DNA of 64,000 nucleotides, from NCBI RefSeq assembly GCF_900096895.1, contig NZ_FMYO01000001.1, positions 496,001 to 560,000 of the forward strand, read 5' to 3'. A model generated the notes under the pieces. It searched no databases, was not told the DNA's origin, and worked only from the letters and a program-made list of their open reading frames with translations. This document shows, piece by piece, positions 1 to 10,744 of this stretch. Made by a program: the position numbers and the translations under genes. Position 1 is the first letter of the stretch, and each line of letters starts with the position of its first letter. This stretch comes from Acinetobacter kookii (lineage in GTDB: Bacteria > Pseudomonadota > Gammaproteobacteria > Pseudomonadales > Moraxellaceae).

Positions 1-667
1 TCATTTTACTGTTGTGGGCATAAGCCGTAATGTAGCCATCGATATGCTTGATCAGAATTAAATTGCCATATTCTTTCAAACCATCTGCTGCATAGACCAC
101 TTGACCATCTGCCGCTGCAAAAATAGGATCACCCGTATTCCCGCCATAGCGAATACCTTTTACATTTGCAGCCACATTAAAGCTTGCAATAACTGGGCCA
201 TTACTTGGTTTTACCCAGCGCAAAGCAGAAACTTGCGAAGATGCCACGGGTGCAGTTGTCGTAGTTACCGGAACAGCAGGTTTAGCCGGTGCAGTCGGAA
301 GCTGAACGGTTTGGCGCTGAATCGGTGCCGCCTGGGTCACCGCTTGTGTAGTGGTCGTCCGACGTGAGCCTGAATCCTTTAAACGCAAAGATTGACCGAC
401 ATAAATGCGATAGGGTGCCGCTATATCATTCATATCAGCCACACTGGTATAAGCCAGACCATAACGTGCAGCAATTCCGCTTAATGTATCTCCAGACCGA
501 ACAGTATAGTAATCTGGCGCAGCCGCGTAACGTGTTGCATTATGAACTTGTGGTTTTGAAGCACAACCACTCAAAATGGCTGTGGCAATAACAGCTGTAG
601 ACAACACCATGGTTTTCAACAAGCCTGCAGGCGCAGCAAATATGCGATACGGTGACACCAAGTGCAT
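1..667 (-). CDS. nlpD: NlpD-like LysM/M23 peptidoglycan-binding lipoprotein (3' end outside window)
   Basis: Translated from the ATG at 665-667 the protein opens with a hydrophobic leader ending in a lipobox (ILSGC, Cys35), so it should be a lipidated envelope protein. A LysM domain follows (about residues 49-95; YTVRSGDTLSGIAARYGL then the IYVGQSLRL end), then a Thr/Ala/Pro-rich linker (about 100-140), then the start of an M23/LytM-like domain (RWVKPSNGPVIASF, later DGQVVYAADGLKEYGNLI, HIDGYITAYAHN). The reading is open at position 1, so the C-terminus is missing and the metal-site residues cannot all be checked. NlpD/EnvC-type proteins activate cell-wall amidases at division. The order surE then nlpD on the same strand matches the surE-(pcm)-nlpD arrangement of enterobacteria, supporting the assignment. 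The gap to surE is about 115 bases. Confidence 0.85.
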   Translation of the reverse strand, partial: MHLVSPYRIFAAPAGLLKTMVLSTAVIATAILSGCASKPQVHNATRYAAAPDYYTVRSGDTLSGIAARYGLAYTSVADMNDIAAPYRIYVGQSLRLKDSGSRRTTTTQAVTQAAPIQRQTVQLPTAPAKPAVPVTTTTAPVASSQVSALRWVKPSNGPVIASFNVAANVKGIRYGGNTGDPIFAAADGQVVYAADGLKEYGNLILIKHIDGYITAYAHNSKM

Positions 668-783
668 TAATCTTCCTCTCTACACATTAAGTCTGTTTAT
701 TGGTTTGCGCTAAGATTAGCAAAAAAGCATCTGAAAAATATGTTCAATTCCGCTTTTTCACAAAGTTATAACACTACTGGACA

Positions 784-1554
784 CTATTTAGAAAACTGTG
801 CGTGTAATGTGTGCAAAATCTCATAATTTGTGGCGTCCATTTGAATCGGCGTAATACTGACATAACCATTTGCCACCGCAAAAAAGTCCGATTCGATTTC
901 AGTTAAACCTTTTTTAGGTTCAGCAACTGCCTCTCCTGACAATCCAATCCAATAAACCTGACGTCCACGTGGGTCTACATGACTGGTAATTGGTTTAGAT
1001 TGACTGCGACGTCCCTGATAGGTAATTTTCGAACCTTTCAATTCAGATATATCTGGAATATTCACGTTAAAAATATGACGAGGCGGTAAAATCGGCAACC
1101 CCTGGACAATGAAATCATGTACCCATTTTGCTGCCACGGCATAATCATTCGGGCTGTCATAGGAACGCACATTGGGACCGGCCATAGATACGGCAATAGC
1201 CGGCTGTTTCATCAGGCGGCCTTCGAAGGCGGCTCCGACGGTGCCTGAATAAAGCACATCATCACCCAGATTTGCTCCACTGTTAATTCCGCTGACCACC
1301 AGATCAAATTCAAAATCAAATAAGCCGTTCATTGACAGATATACACAGTCTGCAGGCGTGCCATTGACCGCCCAAACATCGGTTGAAATCTGAACAGGCC
1401 GTAAAGGACGGTCTAAAGTCAGGGCGCTGGAAAAACCACTGCGTTCACTTTCAGGAGCAACAACGACTACACGGCCAAGCGGAGCCAGGGCTTGAGCCAA
1501 TGCTTGAATACCGGGAGCAAAAACGCCATCATCATTGGCAATTAATATATTCAC
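784..1554 (-). CDS. surE: 5'/3'-nucleotidase SurE
   Basis: A 256-aa protein, the family length. SurE is a metal-dependent cytoplasmic phosphatase that removes phosphate from nucleoside 5'- and 3'-monophosphates. The N-terminus [10 protein letters not shown] carries the paired metal-binding aspartates D8-D9. SERSG near residue 37-40 gives the active-site serine and [10 protein letters not shown] near 88-97 the metal-binding asparagine. C-terminal residues fit the swapped arm of the family. It lies just upstream of the NlpD-like gene on the same strand, as in many gammaproteobacteria, and is divergent from the small secreted protein gene at 1665, leaving only about 110 bases for two promoters. 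Confidence 0.96.
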   Translation of the reverse strand: MNILIANDDGVFAPGIQALAQALAPLGRVVVVAPESERSGFSSALTLDRPLRPVQISTDVWAVNGTPADCVYLSMNGLFDFEFDLVVSGINSGANLGDDVLYSGTVGAAFEGRLMKQPAIAVSMAGPNVRSYDSPNDYAVAAKWVHDFIVQGLPILPPRHIFNVNIPDISELKGSKITYQGRRSQSKPITSHVDPRGRQVYWIGLSGEAVAEPKKGLTEIESDFFAVANGYVSITPIQMDATNYEILHTLHAQFSK

Positions 1555-1664
1555 TACAACATCTCTTAACGGTTAAAAATGACTAATCAGAACATTTGAT
1601 TGAATTGTATAGAAAATTATATATATTTGACGCTCAACATCCATTCAAAAAGTGTGATTTAAAA

Positions 1665-2039
1665 ATGACTAAAAGCATATCATTTCGTGGCTTATTGGGG
1701 TTAGGCATTGCGGCATTATTATCTTCTAGTGTGTTAGCCAATGACGGCTTATCTTTAGAAGAAGCCAATACGATTGTGAAAGAAGACCTTGCTTCAACTC
1801 AGGTGATGGCTGAAGTATGCCCTGCCATTATTGGTAAAAATGCAAAATTTGATCAAAACATTCAGCTGTTGATTCAAGCCTATCTGCAAGACTATTCCGA
1901 TAAATCAATGACTTTCGATAAAATTCAAGCAGATTCAGAATATAAGGCTGTACTGAATGAAGCCCGTCAGGCGGCAAAAGAAACCAGCCAGGATGAGCAA
2001 AAATCGGTTTGTGATGATGTGGTCAATTATCAGGCTTGA
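1665..2039 (+). CDS. Small secreted protein with two cysteines, copy 1 (function unknown)
   Basis: A 124-aa protein starting at the ATG at 1665; an upstream in-frame start exists at 1596, but only from 1665 is there a clean signal peptide (residues 1-25, cleavage near VLA|ND). The mature protein is mostly helical and charged, with one cysteine in AEVCPAIIGKNAKF (C52) and one near the end (C116), suggesting an intramolecular disulfide in the periplasm. The next gene (2286-2675) is a divergent paralogue with the same EVCP...AKF core and the same 64-residue spacing between cysteines. I believe this resembles the uncharacterised MCR_0457-type family of Moraxellaceae, but that name is from memory and no function is known. 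A strong terminator follows at 2099, so each copy is a separate transcription unit. Confidence 0.8.
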   Translation: MTKSISFRGLLGLGIAALLSSSVLANDGLSLEEANTIVKEDLASTQVMAEVCPAIIGKNAKFDQNIQLLIQAYLQDYSDKSMTFDKIQADSEYKAVLNEARQAAKETSQDEQKSVCDDVVNYQA

Positions 2040-2098
2040 TATAGAACACTGGCTTTAGATTAAGTCATCATAATCTTGAACATTTACAATGATCATCG

Positions 2099-2130
2099 GC
2101 ATAAAGAAGTTTCTTCTTTATGCTTTTTTT
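2099..2130 (+). terminator. Rho-independent terminator after first small secreted gene
   Basis: An 11-bp perfect stem (GCATAAAGAAG with CTTCTTTATGC) and a 3-base loop are followed directly by seven T. It separates the two tandem paralogues. Confidence 0.9.
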
Positions 2131-2285
2131 TGATGCTTTTCTCAGCTCCAACTCTTTTTATAAACCGGGTCATGTTCAACAGCTTCAATACATTTATGTA
2201 CTTACAATTACGAAAAATATCGTTAAGCTTATTATCGTTAAGCTTATTTTTATTGTGATGTTTTTAAATCATTCAGGTCTTTTTA

Positions 2286-2675
2286 ATGAAATTATTTATG
2301 CTTAAGTCACTTTCTTTGGGACTGTTGACCACTGCCGCAATGGCTCTTTCCATGACTCACGCAGCCACACAAAAAGATGAAAATATTGAAGTGACTCCGC
2401 TACAAAAAATCACCCAGCAAGAGCTGGCTGCCATTTATGTACTCTCGGAAGTATGTCCAGGTTTAGTGAAAGATCATGCTAAATTTGAACAAGGATATGC
2501 CAAGCTGGCACAGGAATATTTACCTGCCGAAAATAATGCGGTTTCAAGCCTGGCTAAACTCAGTAAAGAGAAAAAATTTAAACCTATTTTAGCTGAAGCA
2601 CGCACGGATGCGAAAAAAGCAGGTGACGCAAAAAACCAGGAAATTTGCCAAGAACTTACCACATACAGCAAATAA
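2286..2675 (+). CDS. Small secreted protein with two cysteines, copy 2 (function unknown)
   Basis: A 129-aa protein with a signal peptide (residues 1-27, cleavage near THA|AT). It is a diverged tandem copy of the gene at 1665: LSEVCPGLVKDHAKF at 53-67 aligns with AEVCPAIIGKNAKF, EARTDAKKAGDAK with EARQAAKETSQD, and its cysteines C57 and C121 keep the same 64-residue separation. The two proteins otherwise share little identity, so the duplication is old. ATG codons at 2286 and 2298 are both possible; 2286 sits about 9 bases after an AGG and is preferred. Periplasmic location is inferred from the signal peptide. Function unknown. Confidence 0.8.
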   Translation: MKLFMLKSLSLGLLTTAAMALSMTHAATQKDENIEVTPLQKITQQELAAIYVLSEVCPGLVKDHAKFEQGYAKLAQEYLPAENNAVSSLAKLSKEKKFKPILAEARTDAKKAGDAKNQEICQELTTYSK

Positions 2676-2703
2676 CACAAATTGGTTACAATACTTTTGA
2701 AAT

Positions 2704-2736
2704 AAGCTGATTTCCCCCATAGAAGTCAGCTTTGCT
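2704..2736 (+). terminator. Probable terminator after second small secreted gene
   Basis: AAGCTGA and TCAGCTT form a 7-bp stem with a 15-base loop, followed by a T-rich stretch (TTTGCTTTG). Weaker than the neighbouring terminators. Confidence 0.5.
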
Positions 2737-2793
2737 TTGTCCTAAAATGCAAAGCTCTTTGTGCTTATTATTAAGATATTGGAACCACCCAGA

Positions 2794-3942
2794 ATGACCC
2801 ACAAAAGCGCCCTTGCTGCATTATTACTATTGCCGAGCTTCACATACGCAGCAACTGTCTTATCTGCACCGCCAGAACTCAATAATAAATCTTATGTTTT
2901 AATGGATTATGAGACAGGGCAAATCCTCGCATCAAAAAATGAAAATGAAAAATTAGCACCAGCCTCCATGACCAAGATGATGACCAGTTACATCATCGAA
3001 CAGAAGTTATTGAGCGGTGAACTGACTGAAAATGAAAAAGTTCGCATGAACGAATCTGCGTGGTGTCGTGGCAGCAGCACGGAATCATGTATGTATGTCC
3101 CGCTTAACGGTACTGCAACGGCACTGGAAATGCTGCGCGGGATTATCATCCAGTCTGGTAATGACGCCTCTAAAGCCATGGCAGAACATATTGCCGGCAA
3201 TGAAGGTACTTTTGCCCACATGATGAACCAGGAAGCAAAACGTATTGGCATGACCAATACCAGCTTCATCAACGCAACGGGTATGCCTGCTGAAGGTCAC
3301 TACTCGACTGCCAAAGATATGGCGACACTTGCGCAACATATCATTCATGACAGTTCAAAGTATTATCCAATCTATTCTGAAAAAGAATTTACCTTTAACG
3401 GCATTAAACAGGGTAACCGTAATGCCTTGCTTTATACTGACCCGAGCGTAGACGGTTTAAAAACCGGCCATACTGAAGAAGCCGGTTATTGCTTAACTAC
3501 CTCTGCCAAACGTGGTCCATTACGTTTAATTTCCGTGATTTTTGGTGCACCAAGCATGAATGAGCGTGCATCACAAACACGTGAACTTTTGGCTTGGGGT
3601 TATGCAAACTTTGAAACCGTAAAAGTTCAACCTGCCAATCAGGTTCTGGCTAAATCAAAAGTCTGGTATGGCAAAAGCAATGATGTTCAAATTGGCCTGG
3701 CAGAAAACTTTAACGTGACCATGCCTAAAGGCGAAGCCAATGCCATTAAAACTCAACTGGTGGTTCAGCCTAAACTGACTGCACCTTTGAAAAAAGGTCA
3801 AGTGGTAGGTAAATATGTGGCTACCTTGAACGGTAAAGTGATTGCGGAAAAACCGCTTGTTGCCCTTCAGGCTGTTGAAGAAGCCGGTTTCTTTGCCAAA
3901 ATGATTGATCACATCAAGCAATTCTTTGCAAACTTGTTCTAA
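2794..3942 (+). CDS. dacC: Serine-type D-Ala-D-Ala carboxypeptidase (PBP5/6 type)
   Basis: A 382-aa low-molecular-weight penicillin-binding protein that trims the terminal D-alanine from peptidoglycan pentapeptides at the outer face of the inner membrane. Counting from ATG 2794 there is a signal peptide (about 1-20), then the three active-site motifs in order: SMTK (S58 to K61), SGN (121-123) and KTG (223-225). The PBP5_C beta-domain follows (about 280-360) and the protein ends in an amphipathic helix (FFAKMIDHIKQFFANLF) of the kind that holds PBP5/6 on the membrane. An upstream GTG in frame at 2761 would add 11 residues before the signal peptide and is less likely. A terminator follows at 3965, so it appears monocistronic. 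Confidence 0.95.
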   Translation: MTHKSALAALLLLPSFTYAATVLSAPPELNNKSYVLMDYETGQILASKNENEKLAPASMTKMMTSYIIEQKLLSGELTENEKVRMNESAWCRGSSTESCMYVPLNGTATALEMLRGIIIQSGNDASKAMAEHIAGNEGTFAHMMNQEAKRIGMTNTSFINATGMPAEGHYSTAKDMATLAQHIIHDSSKYYPIYSEKEFTFNGIKQGNRNALLYTDPSVDGLKTGHTEEAGYCLTTSAKRGPLRLISVIFGAPSMNERASQTRELLAWGYANFETVKVQPANQVLAKSKVWYGKSNDVQIGLAENFNVTMPKGEANAIKTQLVVQPKLTAPLKKGQVVGKYVATLNGKVIAEKPLVALQAVEEAGFFAKMIDHIKQFFANLF

Positions 3943-3964
3943 GCCCAGTTTTAGACTTAAGTTA

Positions 3965-3996
3965 AAGCATCCATACTTCGGTCTGGGTGCTTTTTT
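3965..3996 (+). terminator. Terminator after dacC
   Basis: AAGCATCC and GGGTGCTT pair (one G-T wobble) around a TTCGG-containing loop, followed by six T. Confidence 0.85.
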
Positions 3997-4035
3997 ATTT
4001 TATAATGCTTGAAACCCACAGACTGAAACTCTCAC

Positions 4036-4566
4036 ATGGCTAAAAACATTCGTCCCTATTTAGATATTGCACCGCAGATTGATGACTCATGTTATGTCGA
4101 TGACATGTCTGTCGTGATTGGCGATGTGGTACTTGCTGAAAACGTTTCGGTGTGGCCGTTTGCCGTGATTCGTGGTGATGTCAATCATATCCGTATTGGT
4201 AAAAATTCCAATGTGCAAGATCATGCCATGCTGCATGTCAGCCATAAAAAAGCCGATAAACCTGAAGGTTCACCGTTAATTATTGGTGAAGATGTGACCA
4301 TTGGCCATCATGTGACTTTACATGGCTGTAGCATTGGCAATCGGGTATTGGTGGGGATCAACACCATCGTTTTAGATGATGTCATTATTGAAGACGATAT
4401 AATGATTGGCGCAGGCTCTTTGGTACCACCGCGTAAACGTCTGGAAAGTGGCTATTTATATGTGGGCAGTCCGGTACAAAAGGTCCGCCCTTTAACCGAT
4501 AAAGAAAAAGAGTTTTTGCCTTATTCGGCACGGCATTATGTGAAGGTGGCGGGGAATTATAAATAG
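4036..4566 (+). CDS. Gamma-carbonic-anhydrase-like hexapeptide-repeat protein (YrdA/CaiE type)
   Basis: A 176-aa left-handed beta-helix protein built from hexapeptide repeats (VIGDVVLAENVSVWPFAVIRG and onward). Three histidines at the usual metal-ligand places are visible: QDHAMLH (H67), GHHVTLH (H91 and H96). YrdA-type relatives are trimeric zinc proteins; many have weak or no proven carbonic anhydrase activity, so the reaction is inference. The length is typical. It stands alone between dacC and a convergent minus-strand operon. Confidence 0.9.
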   Translation: MAKNIRPYLDIAPQIDDSCYVDDMSVVIGDVVLAENVSVWPFAVIRGDVNHIRIGKNSNVQDHAMLHVSHKKADKPEGSPLIIGEDVTIGHHVTLHGCSIGNRVLVGINTIVLDDVIIEDDIMIGAGSLVPPRKRLESGYLYVGSPVQKVRPLTDKEKEFLPYSARHYVKVAGNYK

Positions 4567-4673
4567 AGCATCAGGATGCTGCGTTTATTAATAAAAAAGT
4601 ACAATCCATTTCAAAAGTAAAAAACATTCAGTGCTATAATTTAATAGTGCCATCTATAAAAATACGCATAACA

Positions 4674-4706
4674 AAGCTACATCGTGTCATCAATATGATG
4701 TAGCTT
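4674..4706 (-). terminator. Terminator of the J-domain/secreted-protein operon
   Basis: AAGCTACATC and GATGTAGCTT form a 10-bp stem. Read on the minus strand it follows the stop at 4723 by about 17 bases and leads into TTTGTT, a modest U tract. Confidence 0.7.
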
Positions 4707-4722
4707 CAATATTATGATTTAG

Positions 4723-5376
4723 CTATACAAGTGGCTTACAAATCTCTTGTCTGAATGTGACCGAATGAATCAAAGCCAAATGCTCCAATTGCACATTGAG
4801 CGTGATCTTGTCTCTATAGAGACGAATTTTAACATCTTCCGTAGATTGAAACTCTTCCAGAATGTGTTTGCTTGGCTCATAGCCCCAATATTTATGTGGC
4901 ACAAAGTAGTCCATATTAATCACACGCATTGGCATAAGTCCAAAACTGCCGAGTGTGTTGTCTTCTTTGTCTCTTAAATCCATTTTAAAGCAAACACGTG
5001 GGCGGTTAAGATCTGGCCCAATCACAGCCTTATAGTTCAATTTATTAACAGCACCTTTATAGAGTACGGTCGATTTCACCACTTTGGCTCTTTGTTGATT
5101 ACGTTTAATGGCACTACGCTTCATAAATAGTTCAATATCTTGCACCTCAAAAGTATAGCCATCACGATCTTGATCGATTTTTTTACCGCCCACTTTAAAA
5201 TAAAAACCATTTTTCATCATGTCATCTGTAATGGCTTTAAACACATCGATATATTTACTTTCTTCGCTAATCAAGCTTTCTACGTTTAAGCTGTTTTTAA
5301 TTTCAATTTTTTGCTCGTTGGCAAATGCCAATGTACTACACGTCATAAGTGAAGCTAAGCTTAATGGTTTGATCAT
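4723..5376 (-). CDS. Secreted protein of unknown function, partner gene of the J-domain protein
   Basis: A 217-aa protein that I do not recognise. Residues 1-19 form a signal peptide (cleavage near AFA|NE); no lipobox cysteine and no further membrane segment, so the product is probably periplasmic. The mature part is charged with alternating short strands (for example GYTFEVQDIELFMKR, AKVVKSTVLYKGAV, KIRLYRDKITLNVQLEHL), which suggests a beta-rich fold. Two cysteines (in RVCFKMD and QEICKPLV) could form a disulfide. It starts 11 bases after the stop of the J-domain gene, so the two are almost certainly cotranscribed and may act together across the inner membrane. A terminator lies just downstream. 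Confidence 0.75.
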   Translation of the reverse strand: MIKPLSLASLMTCSTLAFANEQKIEIKNSLNVESLISEESKYIDVFKAITDDMMKNGFYFKVGGKKIDQDRDGYTFEVQDIELFMKRSAIKRNQQRAKVVKSTVLYKGAVNKLNYKAVIGPDLNRPRVCFKMDLRDKEDNTLGSFGLMPMRVINMDYFVPHKYWGYEPSKHILEEFQSTEDVKIRLYRDKITLNVQLEHLALIHSVTFRQEICKPLV

Positions 5377-5387
5377 CTTATTTCCTC

Positions 5388-6602
5388 TTAATTAAAAAAA
5401 TCATCATTGCCTAAACTTAAACCATCCTCCTTTTTCTTTACTGTTGCAGATGGTTGTGGTTTTTCAATCTTTGGCTGTATAGGTACAGTTTGTGCTTCAA
5501 CCGTTGGTGCCGTATCAGTGGTTGCTGTCGTTGCTACGTCCGCTGTCATGTTGATCACATCAGCAGCGGTGTTTGCATGTTTATCTGAGTCATCTACATG
5601 TATTTGGTGTTGATCTCGTTCCTGTTGACGAACACCCTGTTCATTCAATTCATTTTCACTTGGTTCATCATATAAATCAGGTGGAAGTTGAACCTCCTCT
5701 GCACTTTCATCAAAGCCATACGCTGCATAAGGATCATCAAGATAATCGCTTTGCGTATGGTTCTTTTGATACACATAAAAAGCTATAACGAATCCTATTA
5801 CACACAAAACCAATAAGATGCGTTTCCGTTTTTTTGATGCATGCGCTATAGCTTCTTGCTTGAGCTTTTCTTCTGCCTCTTTTGCTAGACGTGCTGCTTT
5901 GGCTCGACGTTGATCTTCTTCTTCACGTAAGCGTTGCTTTCGAATCGACTCTTTAATCTGTTCATCACGTTGGGCTTTGGCTTGACGTTCTTTTTCGAGT
6001 TGTTCTTCGTATTCACGTTTATGCTTTTCAAATTCTTTATCACGCCAAGCACGTTCACGTGCTTTGCGCTCAGCCTCTTCCCGTTCACGTTTGCGTTGTG
6101 CTTGTTGTTCTTTACGGTATTGTTCTCGGCGTCGTTCTTTGCTCTGTGATTCTTGCTGTTGGCGTTGCGATTGTTCTTGTTTTTCTTGCTGTGCTTGCGC
6201 TTGTCGATCACGTTCAGCTTGTTCACGTTTTTCACGCTCGGCATTGGCTTGGTGTTGACGCTTAGCTTGTTCCTGTTTTTCTCGTTCGGCTTGCTCGGTT
6301 TGTTGACGTTTTTTACGTGCAGCTTGTTCTGCCTGTTCACGTTGTCTACGTTCAGCTTCTTGCTGTTGACGGGCTTTAAATTGCTGGAATGAATAAAGTG
6401 CAGCGTCGTATTCTTCACGCTTTTCATCATTGAGCAATACATCTTTAGCTTCATTTAGCAGTTTCATCATTTCTTCTGCTTCATGACTATTACCTTGATG
6501 GCGATCAGGGTGATATTTAAGAGCTAATTTTCGATACGCCTTTTTAATTTCTTGGCTAATTTCATTGTTATCAACACCCAATAAATCATAAAAATCAATC
6601 AT
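5388..6602 (-). CDS. Membrane-anchored J-domain protein with long charged helix
   Basis: A 404-aa protein in four parts. Residues 1-68 are a J domain with the HPD motif (YHPDRHQ, 31-33), which stimulates the ATPase of Hsp70/DnaK partners. Residues about 75-258 are almost only K, R, E, Q and A in heptad-like runs, predicting a long single helix or coiled coil. Residues 262-278 ([16 protein letters not shown]) form one membrane segment preceded by KKRKR, so by the positive-inside rule the J domain is cytoplasmic. The 125-residue tail is acidic and Thr/Ala/Pro-rich and should be periplasmic. There is no Gly/Phe region or zinc finger, so it is not DnaJ itself but a class C (type III) J protein. 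Cotranscribed with the secreted protein downstream. Confidence 0.85.
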   Translation of the reverse strand: MIDFYDLLGVDNNEISQEIKKAYRKLALKYHPDRHQGNSHEAEEMMKLLNEAKDVLLNDEKREEYDAALYSFQQFKARQQQEAERRQREQAEQAARKKRQQTEQAEREKQEQAKRQHQANAEREKREQAERDRQAQAQQEKQEQSQRQQQESQSKERRREQYRKEQQAQRKREREEAERKARERAWRDKEFEKHKREYEEQLEKERQAKAQRDEQIKESIRKQRLREEEDQRRAKAARLAKEAEEKLKQEAIAHASKKRKRILLVLCVIGFVIAFYVYQKNHTQSDYLDDPYAAYGFDESAEEVQLPPDLYDEPSENELNEQGVRQQERDQHQIHVDDSDKHANTAADVINMTADVATTATTDTAPTVEAQTVPIQPKIEKPQPSATVKKKEDGLSLGNDDFFN

Positions 6603-6872
6603 TAAAAAAATAAATTATAAATATAAAAGTATTCCAATTATAATGATTTATCCACAAAATTTACTATCTTTTTCATATTTTTTTAATCCTAGATAACGTA
6701 ATTGAGTCATAGAATAAGCTTCTGACACAGTTCAATGTTCATCAAGTACAGTGGCCTTTTTGATTCTAAAATGAGTTAATCATTTTTCTAATACACAAAG
6801 AAATCCCCTCCCGTCATAGCCACCACGCGCTAAATTTTGTAGAATACCCCTTTTATCCCATGGTGCTTTTCT

Positions 6873-7358
6873 ATGACCGCTTGGACTGCCCACGTTACCG
6901 TCGCCACTGTTATTGAAAAAAATGGAAAATTCCTTTTTGTTGAAGAACATACTCAAGGGGTAACGCATACTGTATTTAACCAGCCTGCGGGTCATGTCGA
7001 ATGTGGCGAAACGCTTATACAGGCAGCCATTCGTGAAACCATGGAAGAAACCGGGCATGAAGTAGAAATTACAGACCTGCTTGGCATATATACCTATACT
7101 CCCCCGATGTTCCCTGACCGTACCTATTTCCGTTTCTGCTTCTTGGCTAAAGATCTGCATCATCATGCAGAGGCAAAACTGGATACTGGAATCGTGGGTG
7201 CCGTCTGGATGACATTGGACGAACTGGAAGAATCTGCACGCGCACGTAGTCCTTTAGTGATTAAAGCCGTGAAAGATGCCTTATCCGGTCAAAAATATCC
7301 TTTATCGCTCGTTTACGAGCACCAAAACTCTCCCCTATTTACAACTTTGGATGCTTAA
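6873..7358 (+). CDS. nudJ: NUDIX hydrolase, NudJ-like
   Basis: A 161-aa NUDIX hydrolase. The Nudix box runs from G40 (GHVECGETL) through R54-E55 to EETG (58-61), giving the metal-binding glutamates; two hydrophobic positions of the consensus are T56 and H62. E. coli NudJ hydrolyses nucleotides and thiamin pyrophosphate intermediates, so substrate here is inference. The stronger evidence for orthology is position: it is immediately upstream of mnmA-hflD-purB as in E. coli. The stop is 4 bases before the mnmA start, implying translational coupling. Confidence 0.88.
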   Translation: MTAWTAHVTVATVIEKNGKFLFVEEHTQGVTHTVFNQPAGHVECGETLIQAAIRETMEETGHEVEITDLLGIYTYTPPMFPDRTYFRFCFLAKDLHHHAEAKLDTGIVGAVWMTLDELEESARARSPLVIKAVKDALSGQKYPLSLVYEHQNSPLFTTLDA

Positions 7359-7362
7359 TCCT

Positions 7363-8496
7363 ATGCAACAACGTGTCATCGTCGGTATGTCTGGTGGTGT
7401 AGATTCATCTGTGTCTGCAGCACTTCTTCTTCAACAGGGTTATCAGGTTGAAGGTCTTTTCATGAAAAACTGGGAAGAAGATGACGGCACGGAATATTGC
7501 ACGGCCATGGAAGACCTTGCCGATGCGCAAGCCGTGTGTGACAAAATTGGCATCAAACTGCATACCGCCAATTTCGCCATGGAATACTGGGATCGCGTGT
7601 TTGAGCATTTTCTGGCTGAATATGCGGCTGGCCGTACCCCTAACCCAGACATTCTATGTAATAAAGAAATTAAATTCCGTGCCTTTTTAGACCATGCCGT
7701 GAATTTGGGTGCAGACTTTATTGCCACTGGTCATTACTGCCGTCGCGGTGAAACCATGACCAACTCGCGCGGTGAAGAATACGCGCCTTTGTTACGCGGA
7801 TTTGACCAAAACAAAGATCAGACTTACTTCCTGCATGCAGTACATGGTCGTGAAATTAACAAGACCCTGTTCCCTGTCGGTGAAATTGAAAAGCCACAAG
7901 TACGTAAAATTGCAGAAGAATTGGGCTTGGCAACCGCCAAGAAAAAAGACTCCACCGGAATCTGCTTTATTGGCGAACGCCGTTTTAATGACTTTTTAAA
8001 ACAATATCTTCCAGCCCAACCCGGAAAAATTTTACTGGATACCGGCAAAGAGGTTGGTGAACATCACGGCTTAATGTACTATACGCTCGGTCAACGCGGC
8101 GGCATCGGCTTAGGCGGTCTGAAAGGCGAAGCTGAAGGCGCATGGTTTGTGCTTTATAAAGATATTGAAAACAATCGCCTTGTTATTGGTCAGGGTCATG
8201 AGCATCCACTGATGCAAAGTACTATACTTTGGAGTGAAGCGATTGATTGGGTCGCCGGCGAGCAGGATATTCCGGCAACAGGTTTCCGTTGTACGGCTAA
8301 AACCCGTTATCGCCAGCCAGATCAGGCTTGTGTCATTTATAAAGATGCCGATATGCCAAATGGCGTACGTGTTGAATTTGACGAACCGCAACGTGCGGTG
8401 ACTCCAGGACAAAGTGTAGTGTTCTACGCAGATGAAGTTTGTTTAGGTGGCGGTGTGATTCATCATACCAATGCACCAAAACCTGATTTTATTTAA
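7363..8496 (+). CDS. mnmA: tRNA-specific 2-thiouridylase MnmA
   Basis: A 377-aa enzyme that adds sulfur to U34 of tRNA-Lys, -Glu and -Gln, using ATP and a sulfur relay. From ATG 7363: the PP-loop SGGVDSS (10-16), the first catalytic cysteine in NPDILCNKE (C99) and the second in [12 protein letters not shown] (C201). ATG 7363 is chosen because the homologous N-terminus begins [12 protein letters not shown]; an ATG at 7351 overlaps the nudJ stop and would add four residues. It sits between nudJ and hflD in the conserved cluster. Confidence 0.97.
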   Translation: MQQRVIVGMSGGVDSSVSAALLLQQGYQVEGLFMKNWEEDDGTEYCTAMEDLADAQAVCDKIGIKLHTANFAMEYWDRVFEHFLAEYAAGRTPNPDILCNKEIKFRAFLDHAVNLGADFIATGHYCRRGETMTNSRGEEYAPLLRGFDQNKDQTYFLHAVHGREINKTLFPVGEIEKPQVRKIAEELGLATAKKKDSTGICFIGERRFNDFLKQYLPAQPGKILLDTGKEVGEHHGLMYYTLGQRGGIGLGGLKGEAEGAWFVLYKDIENNRLVIGQGHEHPLMQSTILWSEAIDWVAGEQDIPATGFRCTAKTRYRQPDQACVIYKDADMPNGVRVEFDEPQRAVTPGQSVVFYADEVCLGGGVIHHTNAPKPDFI

Positions 8497-8512
8497 AAAG
8501 GAAGCGATAGGC

Positions 8513-9244
8513 ATGGCTGAGTTACCCTTTCAACAGCCTCGGACTTTGAATGTACGTCAGAACCGTGCTTTGGCGTTGGCAGCTGTGTTCCAGTCGACAC
8601 AGCTGACCCATATGACAGCCATGTCAGGACAACACAGTATTGGTGAAAATGGCAGCTTCTATTTAGAACAACTGATTAAGGCCAGCCTGAATATCCGTCC
8701 TACTTCCAATGAATCCTGTCAAACCCTAGACTTTTTTAATCAACTGGCCGATATTTCCCTCGGTTTAAAAACCTTAGAAAGCAGCATTACCCAACCCTTT
8801 AATCCTTCTCCCAAGTCGCGTTTGCCGAAATTTTCCAACGCCAAGCTGCCGATGAGCTATGCCATGGCACTGTTGCAGTTAGAGAAAAAAGTCTATAGCA
8901 ATCCAAAATTTGTTGAAATTATTGAACAATCACAACAAAAAATTCTCAAACAGCTGTCTTTTTTCGATAATAACTATCTGCATCCCAGCATTATTGCCAA
9001 CCTTGCCCAAACCTATATAGACACTGCCGGACAGATTAATCCGCGGATTATGGTCAAGGGCAATGCCGAAGCATTTAAAGATAGTGCACATACCAACCGA
9101 ATTCGCGCTTCCCTGTTTACTGGCCTGCAACTGGCGCACTTATGGCGTCAGCTAGGTGGCAGCTCATGGGGCATGATTTTTAGCAAGCGCAAACTACTCC
9201 AGGATATTCAAGATCTTGCCCGTTTACAGTATCAGGTGGTTTAA
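8513..9244 (+). CDS. hflD: HflD family protein (high-frequency lysogenization protein homologue)
   Basis: A 243-aa all-helical protein of the HflD family, a membrane-associated cytoplasmic protein in E. coli that binds lambda CII; its native cellular job is unclear. The family core is visible in [17 protein letters not shown] near the start and [21 protein letters not shown] near the end. The ATG at 8513 follows AAGGAAG by a normal distance; an earlier in-frame ATG at 8471 overlaps mnmA and lacks such a site. The order mnmA-hflD-purB strongly supports the call. Confidence 0.92.
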   Translation: MAELPFQQPRTLNVRQNRALALAAVFQSTQLTHMTAMSGQHSIGENGSFYLEQLIKASLNIRPTSNESCQTLDFFNQLADISLGLKTLESSITQPFNPSPKSRLPKFSNAKLPMSYAMALLQLEKKVYSNPKFVEIIEQSQQKILKQLSFFDNNYLHPSIIANLAQTYIDTAGQINPRIMVKGNAEAFKDSAHTNRIRASLFTGLQLAHLWRQLGGSSWGMIFSKRKLLQDIQDLARLQYQVV

Positions 9245-9298
9245 CCTGATCATGAACGAATTTTTATTATTCGCTTTACGTTTAATTCCAAAGTTTAA

Positions 9299-10696
<1,398 letters not shown>

Positions 10697-10710
10697 TTCG
10701 AAATAAATCT

Positions 10711-10739
10711 AAAAAGCGAAGCTTCGGCTTCGCTTTTTT
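10711..10739 (+). terminator. Strong terminator after purB
   Basis: A 12-bp perfect stem (AAAAAGCGAAGC with GCTTCGCTTTTT) around a TTCG tetraloop. Confidence 0.95.
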
Positions 10740-10744
10740 ATTAG

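Noticed and set aside
101..591. Plus-strand open frames opposite the NlpD-like gene
   Set aside because: The minus-strand reading has lipobox, LysM and M23 features; the plus frames have none.
2076..2305. 60-61-aa open frames between the two secreted paralogues
   Set aside because: They cross the strong terminator at 2099-2130 and have AT-rich, hydrophobic random-like products.
5885..6454. 189-aa minus-strand open frame and several plus-strand open frames inside the J-domain gene
   Set aside because: Shadows produced by the low-complexity K/R/E/Q codons; the products are repeats of single residues and no start signals are present.
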